From positions 1-41,509 of the forward strand of contig JBPBQZ010000060.1 of assembly GCA_050955105.1 (NCBI GenBank): a stretch of DNA of 41,509 bases, written 5' to 3'. Positions 33,053 to 41,509 of the stretch are shown piece by piece. The translations under genes and the position numbers were made by a program. The notes under the pieces were generated by a model. The model was not told the origin of the DNA. It saw only the letters and a program-made list of their open reading frames with translations, and searched no databases. Positions within the stretch are counted from its first letter, which is position 1, and each line of letters opens with the position of its first letter. This DNA is from JBPBQZ01 sp050955105 (lineage in GTDB: Bacteria; Pseudomonadota; Gammaproteobacteria; Burkholderiales; Burkholderiaceae).

Positions 33053-33722
33053 GTAGCAAGTATCCTGAACCGCGTACAGTATGAATCATCGGCATGGTGC
33101 CGGCCGGATCGAGTTTTTTTCTGAGACGGCTGATATGCACGTCGATCACGTTGGTGCGCTCATCGAGTCGATAGTCCCACACGGCTTCGAACAGCATGGT
33201 GCGGCTGACTACCTGGCCCGCATGCTGCACCAGATATTCGAGCAAGCGATATTCGCGCGGCAGCAGCGTCACGCTACGACCGCCGCAGCTTACTTCACGC
33301 GTAAGCAGGTCGAGCCGCAGTGGGCCGATCCGGTAATCATGCACTTCGGGCGCCGTATCACGGCGCCGCATCAAGGCGTCGAGACGGGCGGTCAGTTCGA
33401 TGAATTCAAACGGTTTAGTGAGATAGTCGTCGCCGCCTGCACGTAGGCCGCGCACGCGTTCGTCGACGGCCGACAGCGCGCTCAGGATCAATACAGGTGT
33501 CGCAATGCCGGCGCTGCGCAAAGCAGCCAGCACGCCCAGGCCTTCGAGTCCGCCTGGCAACATGCGGTCGAGCACGATGGCATCATAGGCGCTGGCGATG
33601 GCCAGCATCAGGCCCTCGCGGCCAGTTTGCGCAGTCTGTACGGCATAGCCGTGATCGGTCAGTGCCACGACGATTTCGTCGAGCGTCTGAGCGTCGTCTT
33701 CGATCACGAGTACATTCGCCAT
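33039..33722 (-). CDS. OmpR/PhoB-type response regulator (kinase partner)
   Basis: Transcription factor of 227 residues. The receiver domain has acidic residues EDD at 8-10, the phosphorylation site Asp52 (IVLDRMLPGG), ILSALS and KPF (TKPFEFIEL). The winged-helix effector ends with VIDVHISRLRKKLD and IHTVRGSGYLL. The ATG at 33722 follows GGAG and starts the canonical MANVLVIEDD. It is the promoter-proximal gene of the pair with the kinase and diverges from the second regulator, 131 bases away. The motif order is fully normal. Confidence 0.95.
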   Translation of the reverse strand: MANVLVIEDDAQTLDEIVVALTDHGYAVQTAQTGREGLMLAIASAYDAIVLDRMLPGGLEGLGVLAALRSAGIATPVLILSALSAVDERVRGLRAGGDDYLTKPFEFIELTARLDALMRRRDTAPEVHDYRIGPLRLDLLTREVSCGGRSVTLLPREYRLLEYLVQHAGQVVSRTMLFEAVWDYRLDERTNVIDVHISRLRKKLDPAGTMPMIHTVRGSGYLLRAPD

Positions 33723-33810
33723 GCCGGCTCCGTTGGGCTTGTATCGCGGCGCTTGGCCGTTGCGAGGCCACAGTATGCGGCGTGGCACCCGTCAGGCGGT
33801 TCGCCTCAAG

Positions 33811-33826
33811 ATGAAAGAATTTTAAT
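33811..33826 (+). promoter_or_regulatory. Motif ATGAAAGAATTTTAAT before the second response-regulator gene
   Basis: Matches the motif at 34598-34613 at 13 of 16 positions (ATGAAA-N3-TTTTAAT). It ends 27 bases before the start of the second regulator gene. A shared site before a regulator gene and before the efflux operon downstream of it suggests the binding site of that regulator. Confidence 0.45.
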
Positions 33827-33853
33827 GTCAGTGCTCGAAGAAGGTTGTGGCGC

Positions 33854-34537
33854 ATGCGCATCCTGGTAATCGAAGACGATTGGCGCGGCCGGCTGTTTCT
33901 GCTACGCGGGCTGGTGGAAAGCGGGCATATCGTCGACGCCGCCGAGGATGGCGCGACTGGGCTTGCGCTGGCACGCGAAGGCATCTATGACGTGATCGTG
34001 CTCGATCGCAAACTCCCCGAACTGGACGGTGTGACGCTGGTGCGGCAACTGCGAGCCGGTGTCAGTGCCAATGCCACGCCGGTGTTGATGCTCTCGGCCA
34101 TGGCCGGCGTGGACCACCGGGTAAGCGGCATTCAAGCCGGCTGCGATGACTATCTCGTAAAACCGTACGCGTTCGCGGAATTGTTGGCGCGGGTCGAGGC
34201 ACTCGCGCGCCGCGGTACCGGAGCGCGTTCGGCCGACACCTTGTGCTACGCCGATTTGTCGCTCGACCTGCGGGCGCGGCGCGCCAGCCGCGCCGGGCGC
34301 CCCCTGCATCTGCAGCATCGCGAATTTCTTTTGCTCGCGTGCCTGGTGCGACATGCCGAACAAGTCGTGACGCGCAGCATGCTGCTCGAGGCGGCCTGGA
34401 ACTACGACTTCGAGCCGCGCGGCAATATTATCGATATGCACATACATCGGCTGCGCGCGAAGTTGCAGCAGAATTTCGAGACGGCGCTGATCCACACCGT
34501 GCCGGGTGCCGGCTATATGCTCGAGCAGCGAGTTTGA
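33854..34537 (+). CDS. OmpR-type response regulator without adjacent kinase
   Basis: Transcription factor of 227 residues from the ATG at 33854, with AAGG upstream. An in-frame TTG three codons earlier is less likely. The receiver shows EDD (7-9), Asp51 (VLDRKLPELDG), MLSAMA and VKPYAFAEL, all that phosphorylation needs. The winged helix ends IIDMHIHRLRAKL and IHTVPGAGYMLE. No kinase gene follows; the next genes are the RND efflux operon in the same direction. It may be phosphorylated by the kinase at 31691-33052 or by one elsewhere. It is probably the local activator of the efflux genes. Confidence 0.93.
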   Translation: MRILVIEDDWRGRLFLLRGLVESGHIVDAAEDGATGLALAREGIYDVIVLDRKLPELDGVTLVRQLRAGVSANATPVLMLSAMAGVDHRVSGIQAGCDDYLVKPYAFAELLARVEALARRGTGARSADTLCYADLSLDLRARRASRAGRPLHLQHREFLLLACLVRHAEQVVTRSMLLEAAWNYDFEPRGNIIDMHIHRLRAKLQQNFETALIHTVPGAGYMLEQRV

Positions 34538-34577
34538 GGATTGCTGCGTGTGCCGCGTCTGCGGCGTCTGCGTTATT

Positions 34578-34591
34578 TGCCGCATGCGGCA
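34578..34591. promoter_or_regulatory. Perfect palindrome TGCCGCATGCGGCA upstream of the efflux operon
   Basis: A 14-base perfect palindrome lies 41 bases after the regulator stop and just before the shared regulator motif. It may be an operator, or a hairpin at the end of the regulator transcript; six T residues follow only 14 bases later, so it is a poor terminator. Confidence 0.35.
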
Positions 34592-34597
34592 CTTAGC

Positions 34598-34613
34598 ATG
34601 AAACTTTTTTAAT
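34598..34613 (+). promoter_or_regulatory. Motif ATGAAACTTTTTTAAT before the RND efflux operon
   Basis: Second copy of the motif found at 33811-33826, with ATGAAA and TTTTAAT identical and the three bases between them different. It ends 46 bases before the first efflux gene, where an OmpR-type activator would be expected to bind. Confidence 0.45.
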
Positions 34614-34659
34614 CATCGCGCGAAAGGGCCGACAGGACGTTCTGGCTACGCTTGGCGAC

Positions 34660-36141
34660 ATGCCATGTTTGCCAGGAAGGCCGTCCTTGTCTTTGTCCTT
34701 GCCCATATCGTTCTCCACGTTTGCAACGGTAGTCGCGCGCGCGGGGCTTGCGTTGGCGCTGCCGCTGGGCGCCTGCTCGCTGGTGCCGACCTACACGCGC
34801 CCCGCATTGCCGTTGGCCGATCACTTCGATGGCGCGCCACCGACCGCGCTGGCTGATGCCACGCCGGTGCGCAGCGAATGGTGGCGCGTATATCAAGATA
34901 GCGCGCTCGATGCGCTGGTCGCGCATAGCCTGCGCAACAATTTTTCGCTGGCTGCCGCGATTGCGGCGGTTGAGGAGGCGCGCGGTAATGCGGAGAAAGC
35001 AGGTGCGCCGCGCTATCCCTCTTTGGCGCTGGGCGCGACCTTCGACCGCAGTCATCAAGGCGGTGGTGGCAGCCAGAGTTCGACCAGTAAAAGCCAGAGC
35101 GTGTTCGGCGCAGCGAGTTATGAGACCGACTTCTGGGGCTTCAATGCAGCCAATGCAAACGCCGCGGTATCGCTCGCTCAGGCCTCGGCATTCGACCGTG
35201 ACACGGTGGCGGTGACCCTTGCCGCCTCGGTGGTGAATACCTATTTCGAGATACAGTGCTTGCGTCGTCGGCTGGCGCTCGCGCACACCGTTGCCGACGC
35301 TGCGTCGCGCGTTCTGCAATTGATTCTCGCGCAGCAGCAGGCCGGCGTCGCCACCGAATTGCAGGTTCAGCAACAGCGCAATGCGCTTGCTACTTTCCAG
35401 TCGGCGGTGCCGGCCTTGCAGTTGCAGCTCGAGCAAAGCCTGCATGCGCTGGCGGTGCTGATAGGGCGCGCGCCCGAGCAGTTGGCGATTGGCGAAGCAC
35501 CGTTGAGCGTCATTCCCATTCCTGTGCCGCAAGCCGACATCCCCGCGAGCATGCTCGAGATGCGGCCCGATATCCGTTCGAAAGAGGCGACGCTGCAGGC
35601 TGCCAATTTCAATGTGGGCGCGGCGCGCGCGGCATTTTTTCCCAATATCGTTTTGACCGCGGATAGCGGTCTGAGCAGCAAGTCGTTGACGCGCTTCTTG
35701 TCGAGTCCGTTTGCAAGCATCGCGGCGTCGCTCGCCGCGCCGATTTTCGACGGCGGGGCCCTGCGCGGCCAACTGCACGCCAACCGTGCGGCAGCCGATA
35801 AAAGCGTGGCCGACTATCAGCAAACCGTGATTACGGCACTGCAGGATGTCGAAGACTCGCTGTCCGCCGCGCATCAGCAGCAATTAGCGGAAGTGTCCGA
35901 TCAAGCGGCGGCCGTCGCCGCGCAACGGGCCGCGGTGCTGGCCGCCGCGCAGTACCGCTATGGCACCGTGGACTTTCTCACGGTACTCGATGCGCAGCGC
36001 ACTTCATATCAAGCACAAGACACCTTGGTGCAAACACGGTTACGCCGACTGCAGGCTTCGGTCGGCTTGTTCCGTGCGTTCGGCGGCGGCTTCGGCGTCG
36101 CCGCTCCAGGCACAGCGCTCACCTCTTCCAGCAATCCATGA
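34660..36141 (+). CDS. RND efflux outer-membrane lipoprotein (NodT/OprM family)
   Basis: Outer-membrane exit channel of 493 residues. The N-terminus is a lipoprotein signal with lipobox LGAC, giving lipidated Cys39. The mature protein begins SLVPTYTRPALPL, and two OEP repeats follow. Typical features are SEWWRVYQDSALDALV, ASYETDFWGFNAAN, LGAPFD-like APIFDGGALRGQL and YRYGTVDFLTVLDAQRTSY. Length is normal. The Shine-Dalgarno before the ATG is weak; a TTG eleven codons later has GGAAGG upstream but would leave no basic residues at the N-terminus, so the ATG is kept. It is the first gene of the efflux operon and overlaps the adaptor gene by four bases (ATGA). Confidence 0.93.
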   Translation: MPCLPGRPSLSLSLPISFSTFATVVARAGLALALPLGACSLVPTYTRPALPLADHFDGAPPTALADATPVRSEWWRVYQDSALDALVAHSLRNNFSLAAAIAAVEEARGNAEKAGAPRYPSLALGATFDRSHQGGGGSQSSTSKSQSVFGAASYETDFWGFNAANANAAVSLAQASAFDRDTVAVTLAASVVNTYFEIQCLRRRLALAHTVADAASRVLQLILAQQQAGVATELQVQQQRNALATFQSAVPALQLQLEQSLHALAVLIGRAPEQLAIGEAPLSVIPIPVPQADIPASMLEMRPDIRSKEATLQAANFNVGAARAAFFPNIVLTADSGLSSKSLTRFLSSPFASIAASLAAPIFDGGALRGQLHANRAAADKSVADYQQTVITALQDVEDSLSAAHQQQLAEVSDQAAAVAAQRAAVLAAAQYRYGTVDFLTVLDAQRTSYQAQDTLVQTRLRRLQASVGLFRAFGGGFGVAAPGTALTSSSNP

Positions 36142-37352
36142 AATCAGACGACATCACACGTGAGCTCGAAGTAGCGCCCAGGCGCTCCGCACGCCGGCGG
36201 CGCGTCGGCTTCATCAGCGTCTTGCTCGTCGCCGCTTGGCTGGCCTGGTGGTTTTGGCCGAGGCACTCGCCGAGTGCCTCCAGCGCGCCAGTACCAGTCG
36301 AAGCCGGGCACGCGAGTCAGCGCGATTTCCCGATTCACGTCGACGCGGTCGGCACGGTGCAGGCGCTCAATACCGTCGACGTGAAGGTGCGGGTCGATGG
36401 GCAACTCGCGCGCATCGCTTTCGTTGAAGGACAAGATGTGACAGCGGGGCAGGTGCTGGCGCAACTCGATCAAGGTCCGCTTACGGCACTTTTGAGACAA
36501 GCGCAGGCGGCGCAACGCAAGGACCAGGCAAGCCTGGACAACGCCCGCCGCGACGCCGCGCGCTTTTCGCAGTTGGTCGGCATCGGTGCGGCTACCTCGC
36601 AAAGTGTGGACACCGCGAAGGCACAAGTCGAATCGCTGGCGGCGACGGTAGCCGCCGATGCCGCGTTGGTGCAAAGCGAACAGTTGCAACTGGGTTTCAC
36701 CACCTTATATGCGCCGTTCACCGGTCGCGTGGGCATGCGTGAAGCGGGCCTCGGTGCCATCGTTCATCCGGGCGACGCGACCGGCATCGTCACGGTCACA
36801 CAGATGGAACCGATCAGCGTATTGTTTTCGGTGCCGCAGGATGTATTGCCCGACCTGCTTGCCAACCAGGCCAAGGCTGCGCTACCGGTAGCGGTAACGA
36901 GCCGCAGCGGCGGCACGGCGCTGGCCGACGGCTCGCTGGAATTCATCGACAGCGCGGTCGATGCGGGCAACGGACAGATCAAGTTGAAGGCTTCATTCGT
37001 CAATCACGACCGCAAGCTGTGGCCAGGCCAATTGGTGAATGCGCGCGTGCTGCTGCGCACGGACCGTCAGCGCCTGGCCGTGCCGGCGCGGGCCATTGTG
37101 AATACGCAAGCCGGTCCGCAGCTTTACAAGGTGGACGCGCAAGGCATCGCGCGGCTGCAAGCGGTAACCGTAGGCGCCACGGTGGATGGCATGACAGAAA
37201 TCAGTCGCGGTGTCAGCGCTGCCGATTTGCTCGTGTTGAATGGGCAAAGCCGTCTCAATCCTGGTACTCGTGTGGCCACTACGCTGATTGCGCCGACCGC
37301 TGACGACGCCAGCGACAGCGCTGCCGCGGGTGCATTGGGCGATCCCTCATGA
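36138..37352 (+). CDS. RND periplasmic adaptor, MdtA-like
   Basis: Membrane-fusion protein of 404 residues linking pump and outer-membrane channel. A basic cytoplasmic start (APRRSARRRRVGF) and a single membrane anchor (ISVLLVAAWLAWWFW) precede the biotinyl-lipoyl part (VDAVGTVQALNTVDVKVRVDGQLARIAFVEGQDVTAGQVLAQLD). A helical hairpin (about 115-180), the second lipoyl half (TTLYAPFTGRVGMREAGLGAIVHPGD), a beta-barrel domain and a membrane-proximal domain follow. The order and wording match the MdtA/AcrA group. ATGA overlaps at both ends couple its translation to the neighbouring genes. Confidence 0.94.
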   Translation: MKSDDITRELEVAPRRSARRRRVGFISVLLVAAWLAWWFWPRHSPSASSAPVPVEAGHASQRDFPIHVDAVGTVQALNTVDVKVRVDGQLARIAFVEGQDVTAGQVLAQLDQGPLTALLRQAQAAQRKDQASLDNARRDAARFSQLVGIGAATSQSVDTAKAQVESLAATVAADAALVQSEQLQLGFTTLYAPFTGRVGMREAGLGAIVHPGDATGIVTVTQMEPISVLFSVPQDVLPDLLANQAKAALPVAVTSRSGGTALADGSLEFIDSAVDAGNGQIKLKASFVNHDRKLWPGQLVNARVLLRTDRQRLAVPARAIVNTQAGPQLYKVDAQGIARLQAVTVGATVDGMTEISRGVSAADLLVLNGQSRLNPGTRVATTLIAPTADDASDSAAAGALGDPS

Positions 37353-40300
37353 GCCTGCTCGAGCGCTTCATTCAGCGGCGTATCGCCACCAGCTTTCTCG
37401 CTATCGCAGTGCTGCTGATCGGCACGGTGGCGTATTTTCTATTGCCGGTGGCGCCCTTGCCGCAGGTCGATTTTCCGACCATACAGATCGTCGCAAAATT
37501 GCCGGGCGCAAGCGCCGAGACCATGGCGACGTCGGTGGCGACGCCGCTCGAACGGCAGTTATCGCTGATCGCCGGCATCACGCAGATGACGTCGTCCAGT
37601 TCGCTGGGCACCACCAATATCGCCGTACAGTTCGATTTGAGCCGCGACATCAATGGCGCAGCGCAGGACGTGCAGATGGCGATCAACGCCGCGGGCGGCA
37701 CGCTGCCCAAGAACCTGCCGAATCCACCGACTTACGAGAAAGTGAATCCGGCCGATTTCACGCTGCTGTCGCTCGCCTTGACCTCGCCTTCGTTGTCCTT
37801 GACGCAACTCGATGGCTATGCGGAAGACTATCTTGCGCAGCAGATCTCACAAATGCCGGGCGTCGGATTGGTCGATTTTCATGGCCAGCAGCGGCCAGCG
37901 GTGCGTATTCAACTCGATCCCGACAAGCTGACGGCGCGCGGTCTCACGCTCGAAGACGTGCGTTCGATGGTCGGTGTGCAGACGGTCAACGCGCCCAAGG
38001 GTAGCCTCAACGGAGCTGATCGCTCGGTGGTATTCAACGCCAGCGACCAGATCACGCGCGTCGCCGACTATCGTGACCTGGCGGTCGCCTATAAGAACGG
38101 CGCGCCGATTCGGCTGCAAGACCTGGGCACCGTCATCAGCGCTGCCGAAGATACGCAGCAGGCGGCATGGCTGCAACACGAGCGGGCGATCATCCTCGAC
38201 GTGCACAAGCAACCCGGCTACAACGTCGTGCAAACGATTGCCAATATCACCGCGAAGCTTGCTGCCTTGCGGGCGAGCTTACCGGCGGCCGTGCATCTAC
38301 ACGTGGTGGGCGATCGCACGCAAACCATCAACGCGTCGGTACGTGACGTGCAGTTCACGCTGTTGCTGACCGTCGCACTGGTGGTGATGGTGATTTTTTC
38401 GTTCTTGCGCAACCTCTGGGCCACCGTGATCCCGGCCATGACGATTCCCTTGTCGCTGGTCGCGACCTTCGCCGTGATGTACCTGCTGGATTACAGTCTC
38501 GACAATCTGTCGTTGATGGGGCTCACCATCGCGGTTGGCTTCGTGGTGGACGACGCCATCGTCGTAATTGAAAACGTTATGCGGCATATCGAAAAGGGCG
38601 TGCCGCGCATGCGCGCGGCGCTGCTCGGTACCCGTGAGGTGCGTTTCACCATCGTTTCGATGACGATCTCGCTGATTGCCGTTTTTATCCCGATATTGTT
38701 GATGGGCGGCATCGTCGGCCGGCTGTTTCGCGAGTTTGCGGTGACCGTGAGCGCTGCCATCGTGATGTCCGCAATCGTCTCGCTGACGCTTACGCCGATG
38801 CTGTGCGGCTGGCTTATTCGGGCCGCCGAAAGTGAGTCCGGCCGGGCACCGGCGCGTGCTTATCGCCGCGCTCGCCTGCGTGTGCTCGAAGGCGTTCTGG
38901 AAAAGGCTTTTCGCTGGCTGGAGGGCCATTATGAGACAGGGCTCGACTGGGTGTTGTGCCATCAGAAGACCATACTGGCGCTCATGGTCGCCAGTGTTTT
39001 CGCGACCGTGGGGCTTTTCATCGCGATTCCGAAAGGCTTTTTCCCACTTGCCGATTCCGGCTTGATCAACGGCGTGGCACAGGCGGCCCCGGACATTTCG
39101 CCGCGTGCGATGTCCGGCAAGCTGCAGCAGCTAGGCCATATCATCGAGGCCGATCCGGCCGTCGACAACGTTTATTACTGGATGGGCCCGAACCCGACCG
39201 TCAGCCAAGGGCGCGTGATGATCAACCTCAAGCCCTTTGGCCAGCGTTCGGCGAGCGCCGCGCAAGTGCTGGCGCGCCTGAAGCCGCAGCTTGCCAAGGT
39301 GGTAGGGATATCGCTGGCGATGCAGATTCGCCAAGATATTCAAGTGGGCGGCCGCGCGAGTGCCGCGCAATATCAATATACGGTGCAGGCGGCGGACTTG
39401 ACCCAGCTCAACCACTGGGCGCAAGTGCTGACGCAGCGGCTGGCCGCGCTGCCGGCGCTGGCCGACGTCACTTCCGATCGTCAGGCTGCGGCCACCAGCG
39501 CCATGCTGGTCATCGATCGCAGCACGGCCTCCCGCTTCGGCATTACCGTGCAAGCCATCGACGACACACTCTACGATGCATTCGGCCAGCGCCAGATCGC
39601 CACCCTGTTTACGCAGTTGAACCAATATCATGTGATCGAGGAAGTCGATCCGGCATTCCAACTGACCACAGATGCGCTATCGCACCTCTATGTGCGCTCG
39701 CCGCTGACTGCCGGACTGGTACCGCTAAGTACCTTGGCGAAGATCGAAAACGGCGTCTCGCCGATCTCGGTCAATCATCAAGGACTGTTCCCATCCGTCA
39801 CTATTTCCTTCAATCTGGCGGCGGGGCAGTCGCTCGGCAATGCGGTGACCATGATTCACCAGGCCGAGGCTGCCGCCGGCAAACCCGACTCGGTGACTAC
39901 GACGTTTCAGGGCACCGCGCAGGCTTTCCAGGCTTCATTGAAGAGCGAGCCCTACCTGATCGCCGCTGCACTGGTGGTCGTGTATCTGGTGCTGGGCATC
40001 TTGTACGAGAGCGCGATACATCCGCTCACCATCATCTCGACTTTGCCGTCCGCGGGCGTGGGCGCATTGTTGGCGCTGCTGCTGTGCGGCCAGGACCTGT
40101 CGATCATGGGCATGATCGGCATCATCCTATTGATTGGCATCGTAAAAAAGAATGCGATCATGATGATCGACTTCGCGCTGGTAGCGGAGCGCGCACAAGG
40201 CATGACGCCGCACGAGGCGATCCGGCAAGCCTGTATTCTGAGATTTCGGCCGATCATGATGACCACGCTCGCGGCCTTGTTCGGCGCCTTGCCATTGGCG

Positions 40301-40495
40301 CTCGGGCATGGCGCGGGTGCTGAATTGCGCGTGCCGCTCGGCATCGCGATCGTCGGCGGCCTGCTCTTGTCGCAAATGCTGACGCTGTTCACGACGCCGG
40401 TGGTGCACCTGTGGTTCGACCGACTCGCGCACTGGCTGGACAAACGGCGATTGGCCGGCGGCGAGGGCGGTCAACGACCGGCGACCGGCGCTTGA
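37349..40495 (+). CDS. RND multidrug efflux pump, MdtB/MdtC-like (HAE1 family)
   Basis: Inner-membrane proton-driven pump of 1048 residues with twelve membrane segments and two large periplasmic loops. The N-terminus LLERFIQRRIATSFLAIAVLLIG and PVAPLPQVDFPTIQIVAKLPGASAETM are typical of MdtB/C. Segment 4 carries the two aspartates for proton relay (GFVVDDAIVVIENVMRHIE), and segment 10 the lysine (LIGIVKKNAIMMIDFA). GKP-like porter loops are present and no insertions are apparent. Only one pump gene is present, unlike the MdtB-MdtC pair of enterobacteria, so it should work as a homotrimer. It ends six bases before the convergent fetB. Confidence 0.95.
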   Translation: MSLLERFIQRRIATSFLAIAVLLIGTVAYFLLPVAPLPQVDFPTIQIVAKLPGASAETMATSVATPLERQLSLIAGITQMTSSSSLGTTNIAVQFDLSRDINGAAQDVQMAINAAGGTLPKNLPNPPTYEKVNPADFTLLSLALTSPSLSLTQLDGYAEDYLAQQISQMPGVGLVDFHGQQRPAVRIQLDPDKLTARGLTLEDVRSMVGVQTVNAPKGSLNGADRSVVFNASDQITRVADYRDLAVAYKNGAPIRLQDLGTVISAAEDTQQAAWLQHERAIILDVHKQPGYNVVQTIANITAKLAALRASLPAAVHLHVVGDRTQTINASVRDVQFTLLLTVALVVMVIFSFLRNLWATVIPAMTIPLSLVATFAVMYLLDYSLDNLSLMGLTIAVGFVVDDAIVVIENVMRHIEKGVPRMRAALLGTREVRFTIVSMTISLIAVFIPILLMGGIVGRLFREFAVTVSAAIVMSAIVSLTLTPMLCGWLIRAAESESGRAPARAYRRARLRVLEGVLEKAFRWLEGHYETGLDWVLCHQKTILALMVASVFATVGLFIAIPKGFFPLADSGLINGVAQAAPDISPRAMSGKLQQLGHIIEADPAVDNVYYWMGPNPTVSQGRVMINLKPFGQRSASAAQVLARLKPQLAKVVGISLAMQIRQDIQVGGRASAAQYQYTVQAADLTQLNHWAQVLTQRLAALPALADVTSDRQAAATSAMLVIDRSTASRFGITVQAIDDTLYDAFGQRQIATLFTQLNQYHVIEEVDPAFQLTTDALSHLYVRSPLTAGLVPLSTLAKIENGVSPISVNHQGLFPSVTISFNLAAGQSLGNAVTMIHQAEAAAGKPDSVTTTFQGTAQAFQASLKSEPYLIAAALVVVYLVLGILYESAIHPLTIISTLPSAGVGALLALLLCGQDLSIMGMIGIILLIGIVKKNAIMMIDFALVAERAQGMTPHEAIRQACILRFRPIMMTTLAALFGALPLALGHGAGAELRVPLGIAIVGGLLLSQMLTLFTTPVVHLWFDRLAHWLDKRRLAGGEGGQRPATGA

Positions 40496-40501
40496 GCTGC
40501 C

Positions 40502-41296
40502 TTACCGCTCGATCAGCTTGGCGGCGAGGAAGCGATGCTGTCTCGAAAACAGTCGGCGATAGGTCGACAACACAGCGATCACTGTCCCTAGCGCGGAAGA
40601 TGCCGCAATCAAGAACATGATGACGATCTGGTAACGCACGGCTTGCATCGGCGACTGGCCGGCCAGCACCTGACCCGTCATCATGCCGGGCAGACTGACG
40701 AGGCCGACCACCGCCATCTGGTTGAGCGTGGGAATCATGCCGGCGCGCACGGCTTGCCGCGCCGGCTCGCGCGCCGCTTCCCAGCGCGTGGCGCCGAGTG
40801 ACAAGGCCATTTCTACCGTGCCACGGCCCATGGTAAGCGCTTCGGTCATGCGCTCCAGGCCCAGCGATACGCCGGTGAGCGTGTTGCCGAGAATCATCCC
40901 CAGAATCGGAATGGCGTATTGCGGCTCATACCAGGGATGGATGCGGATAACCGCCAGCAATCCGACTACGGCCACCAGCCATGAACTGATGAAAATCGAG
41001 ACGATGCTGTCGATGCGCTGGCCGGCATAGCTGCGGCGCCCGCGGTTCGACGCCGTGAAGCCGGCGACGAGCGTCATGATGGCCATCAGCGGCAGCACCA
41101 CATACCAGCGTGCGAACTGAAACACCCAAGCCAGCAGATAGCCCACGGCCAGCAATTGCACGATGGTGCGTACGGCGGCGATCGCCAGCTTGCGTTCCAG
41201 ACCCAGTTTCAAGCAAACCGAGAGCACGCCGTTGACGACAATCAACGAAACCGCAATGCCGATATCGACAATGCTGAGGTTCTGATAGCCGTTCAT
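40502..41296 (-). CDS. fetB: FetB-like ABC transporter permease (UPF0014, iron export)
   Basis: Inner-membrane protein of 264 residues with about seven membrane segments. It has the family signatures LERKLAIAAVRTIVQLLAVGYLLAWVF, LGMILGNTLTGVSLGLERM and NQMAVVGLVSLPGMMTGQVLAGQSP. FetAB of Escherichia coli is linked to iron export and resistance to oxidative stress; that role is transferred from the family. The ATG overlaps the fetA stop (ATGA), which couples translation. It is convergent with the efflux pump gene. Confidence 0.92.
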   Translation of the reverse strand: MNGYQNLSIVDIGIAVSLIVVNGVLSVCLKLGLERKLAIAAVRTIVQLLAVGYLLAWVFQFARWYVVLPLMAIMTLVAGFTASNRGRRSYAGQRIDSIVSIFISSWLVAVVGLLAVIRIHPWYEPQYAIPILGMILGNTLTGVSLGLERMTEALTMGRGTVEMALSLGATRWEAAREPARQAVRAGMIPTLNQMAVVGLVSLPGMMTGQVLAGQSPMQAVRYQIVIMFLIAASSALGTVIAVLSTYRRLFSRQHRFLAAKLIER

Positions 41297-41509
41297 TGCA
41301 TGGCTCCTTCGGCGAGCGTACCGGCTGTCATGGTCAAGTGCCGCCAGCCTACGCGCTGTATCTGCTGCGGATCGTGCGATATCCAGATGCTGGCACGTGC
41401 GGGTATCGCGCCGCCTGATGCATTCGGCATAGTCATCTCTATATGACGAAACCAGGTGCTCACCAAGGTCTCGATGGCCGAGGTCGAGAGTGGGTCCAGC
41501 GATGCCGTC
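41293..41509 (-). CDS. fetA: FetA-like ABC transporter ATPase (partial, N-terminus outside window)
   Basis: The last 72 codons of an ABC ATPase whose gene enters from the right edge. The D-loop region TASLDPLST, directly after Walker B, and the switch histidine in WISHDPQQIQRVG are visible. The protein ends about 25 residues later, typical of the small FetA ATPase. The stop overlaps the fetB start. Walker A and the signature lie outside the window, so the call rests on the end piece and on the adjacent fetB. Confidence 0.85.
   Translation of the reverse strand, partial: TASLDPLSTSAIETLVSTWFRHIEMTMPNASGGAIPARASIWISHDPQQIQRVGWRHLTMTAGTLAEGAMQ

Noticed and set aside
34609..35883. Minus-strand frame of 424 codons opposite the outer-membrane lipoprotein gene
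   Set aside because: Shadow of the NodT-family gene. Low-complexity Arg/Gln composition.
1..41509. Repeated TTTCGAGAC octamer-like sequence at many sites
   Set aside because: Most copies lie in coding regions and encode the common codon series for Phe-Glu-Thr or its complement. I could not show enrichment in intergenic DNA.

Overview
This 41.5 kb window is GC-rich proteobacterial chromosomal DNA, gene-dense on both strands. The gene set fits a betaproteobacterium, probably Burkholderiales. The main pointers are a complete Liv-type ABC system, the SOS mutasome imuA-imuB-dnaE2, a FeeM-like acyltransferase beside a GGDEF/EAL protein, and an MdtABC-like RND operon. Taxonomy is inferred from gene content only. 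I see no rRNA, tRNA, CRISPR array, insertion sequence or phage gene.

Layout. (1) 1-4055, minus strand: the branched-chain amino acid operon livJ-livH-livM-livG, with livG cut by the window edge. (2) 4563-9175: an MFS carrier, a hydratase of the 3-methylfumaryl-CoA (mesaconyl-C4-CoA) type, a secreted Liv-type binding protein, a MarR regulator and a short cupin. (3) 9176-9677: a decayed patch with a broken copy of the binding-protein gene. (4) 9678-13937: a FeeM-like acyltransferase followed by a 1053-residue membrane PAS-GGDEF-EAL protein. (5) 14001-18596: an atypical SDR, an AraC regulator, and a divergent SDR plus aldehyde dehydrogenase pair ending in a strong terminator. (6) 18913-25340: a family-9 glycosyltransferase, an AMP-forming acyl-CoA ligase, a fumarate-reductase-like flavoprotein, an NADPH:FMN reductase-like protein and a second orphan binding protein. 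(7) 25406-30662, minus strand: imuA-imuB-dnaE2 with a LexA box at its head. (8) 30944-31672: a methyltransferase. (9) 31691-34537: a kinase/regulator pair and a divergent second OmpR-type regulator. (10) 34660-40495: a translationally coupled RND efflux operon (outer-membrane lipoprotein, adaptor, pump). (11) 40502-41509, minus strand: fetB and the end of fetA.

How the parts may work together. Regions 2, 5 and 6 look like a catabolic island for an unidentified acid or aldehyde. Two secreted binding proteins capture it, the MFS carrier may import it, the aldehyde dehydrogenase and SDRs oxidise it, the ligase activates it to a CoA thioester, and the flavoprotein and hydratase act on the intermediates. 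MarR and AraC proteins probably provide control. The substrate cannot be read from sequence. Neither binding protein has its own permease here, so they may borrow LivHMGF or a distant set.

The most unusual signals are as follows. A pseudogene relic of a third binding protein lies at 9224-9416. Perfect inverted repeats cover the ribosome binding sites of the binding protein at 7038 and of marR. Twelve-base motifs are shared between three promoter regions of the catabolic island. A 16-base motif is shared by the orphan response regulator and the efflux operon it probably controls. An SDR has a disrupted dinucleotide-binding loop. FeeM-like and c-di-GMP genes sit side by side.
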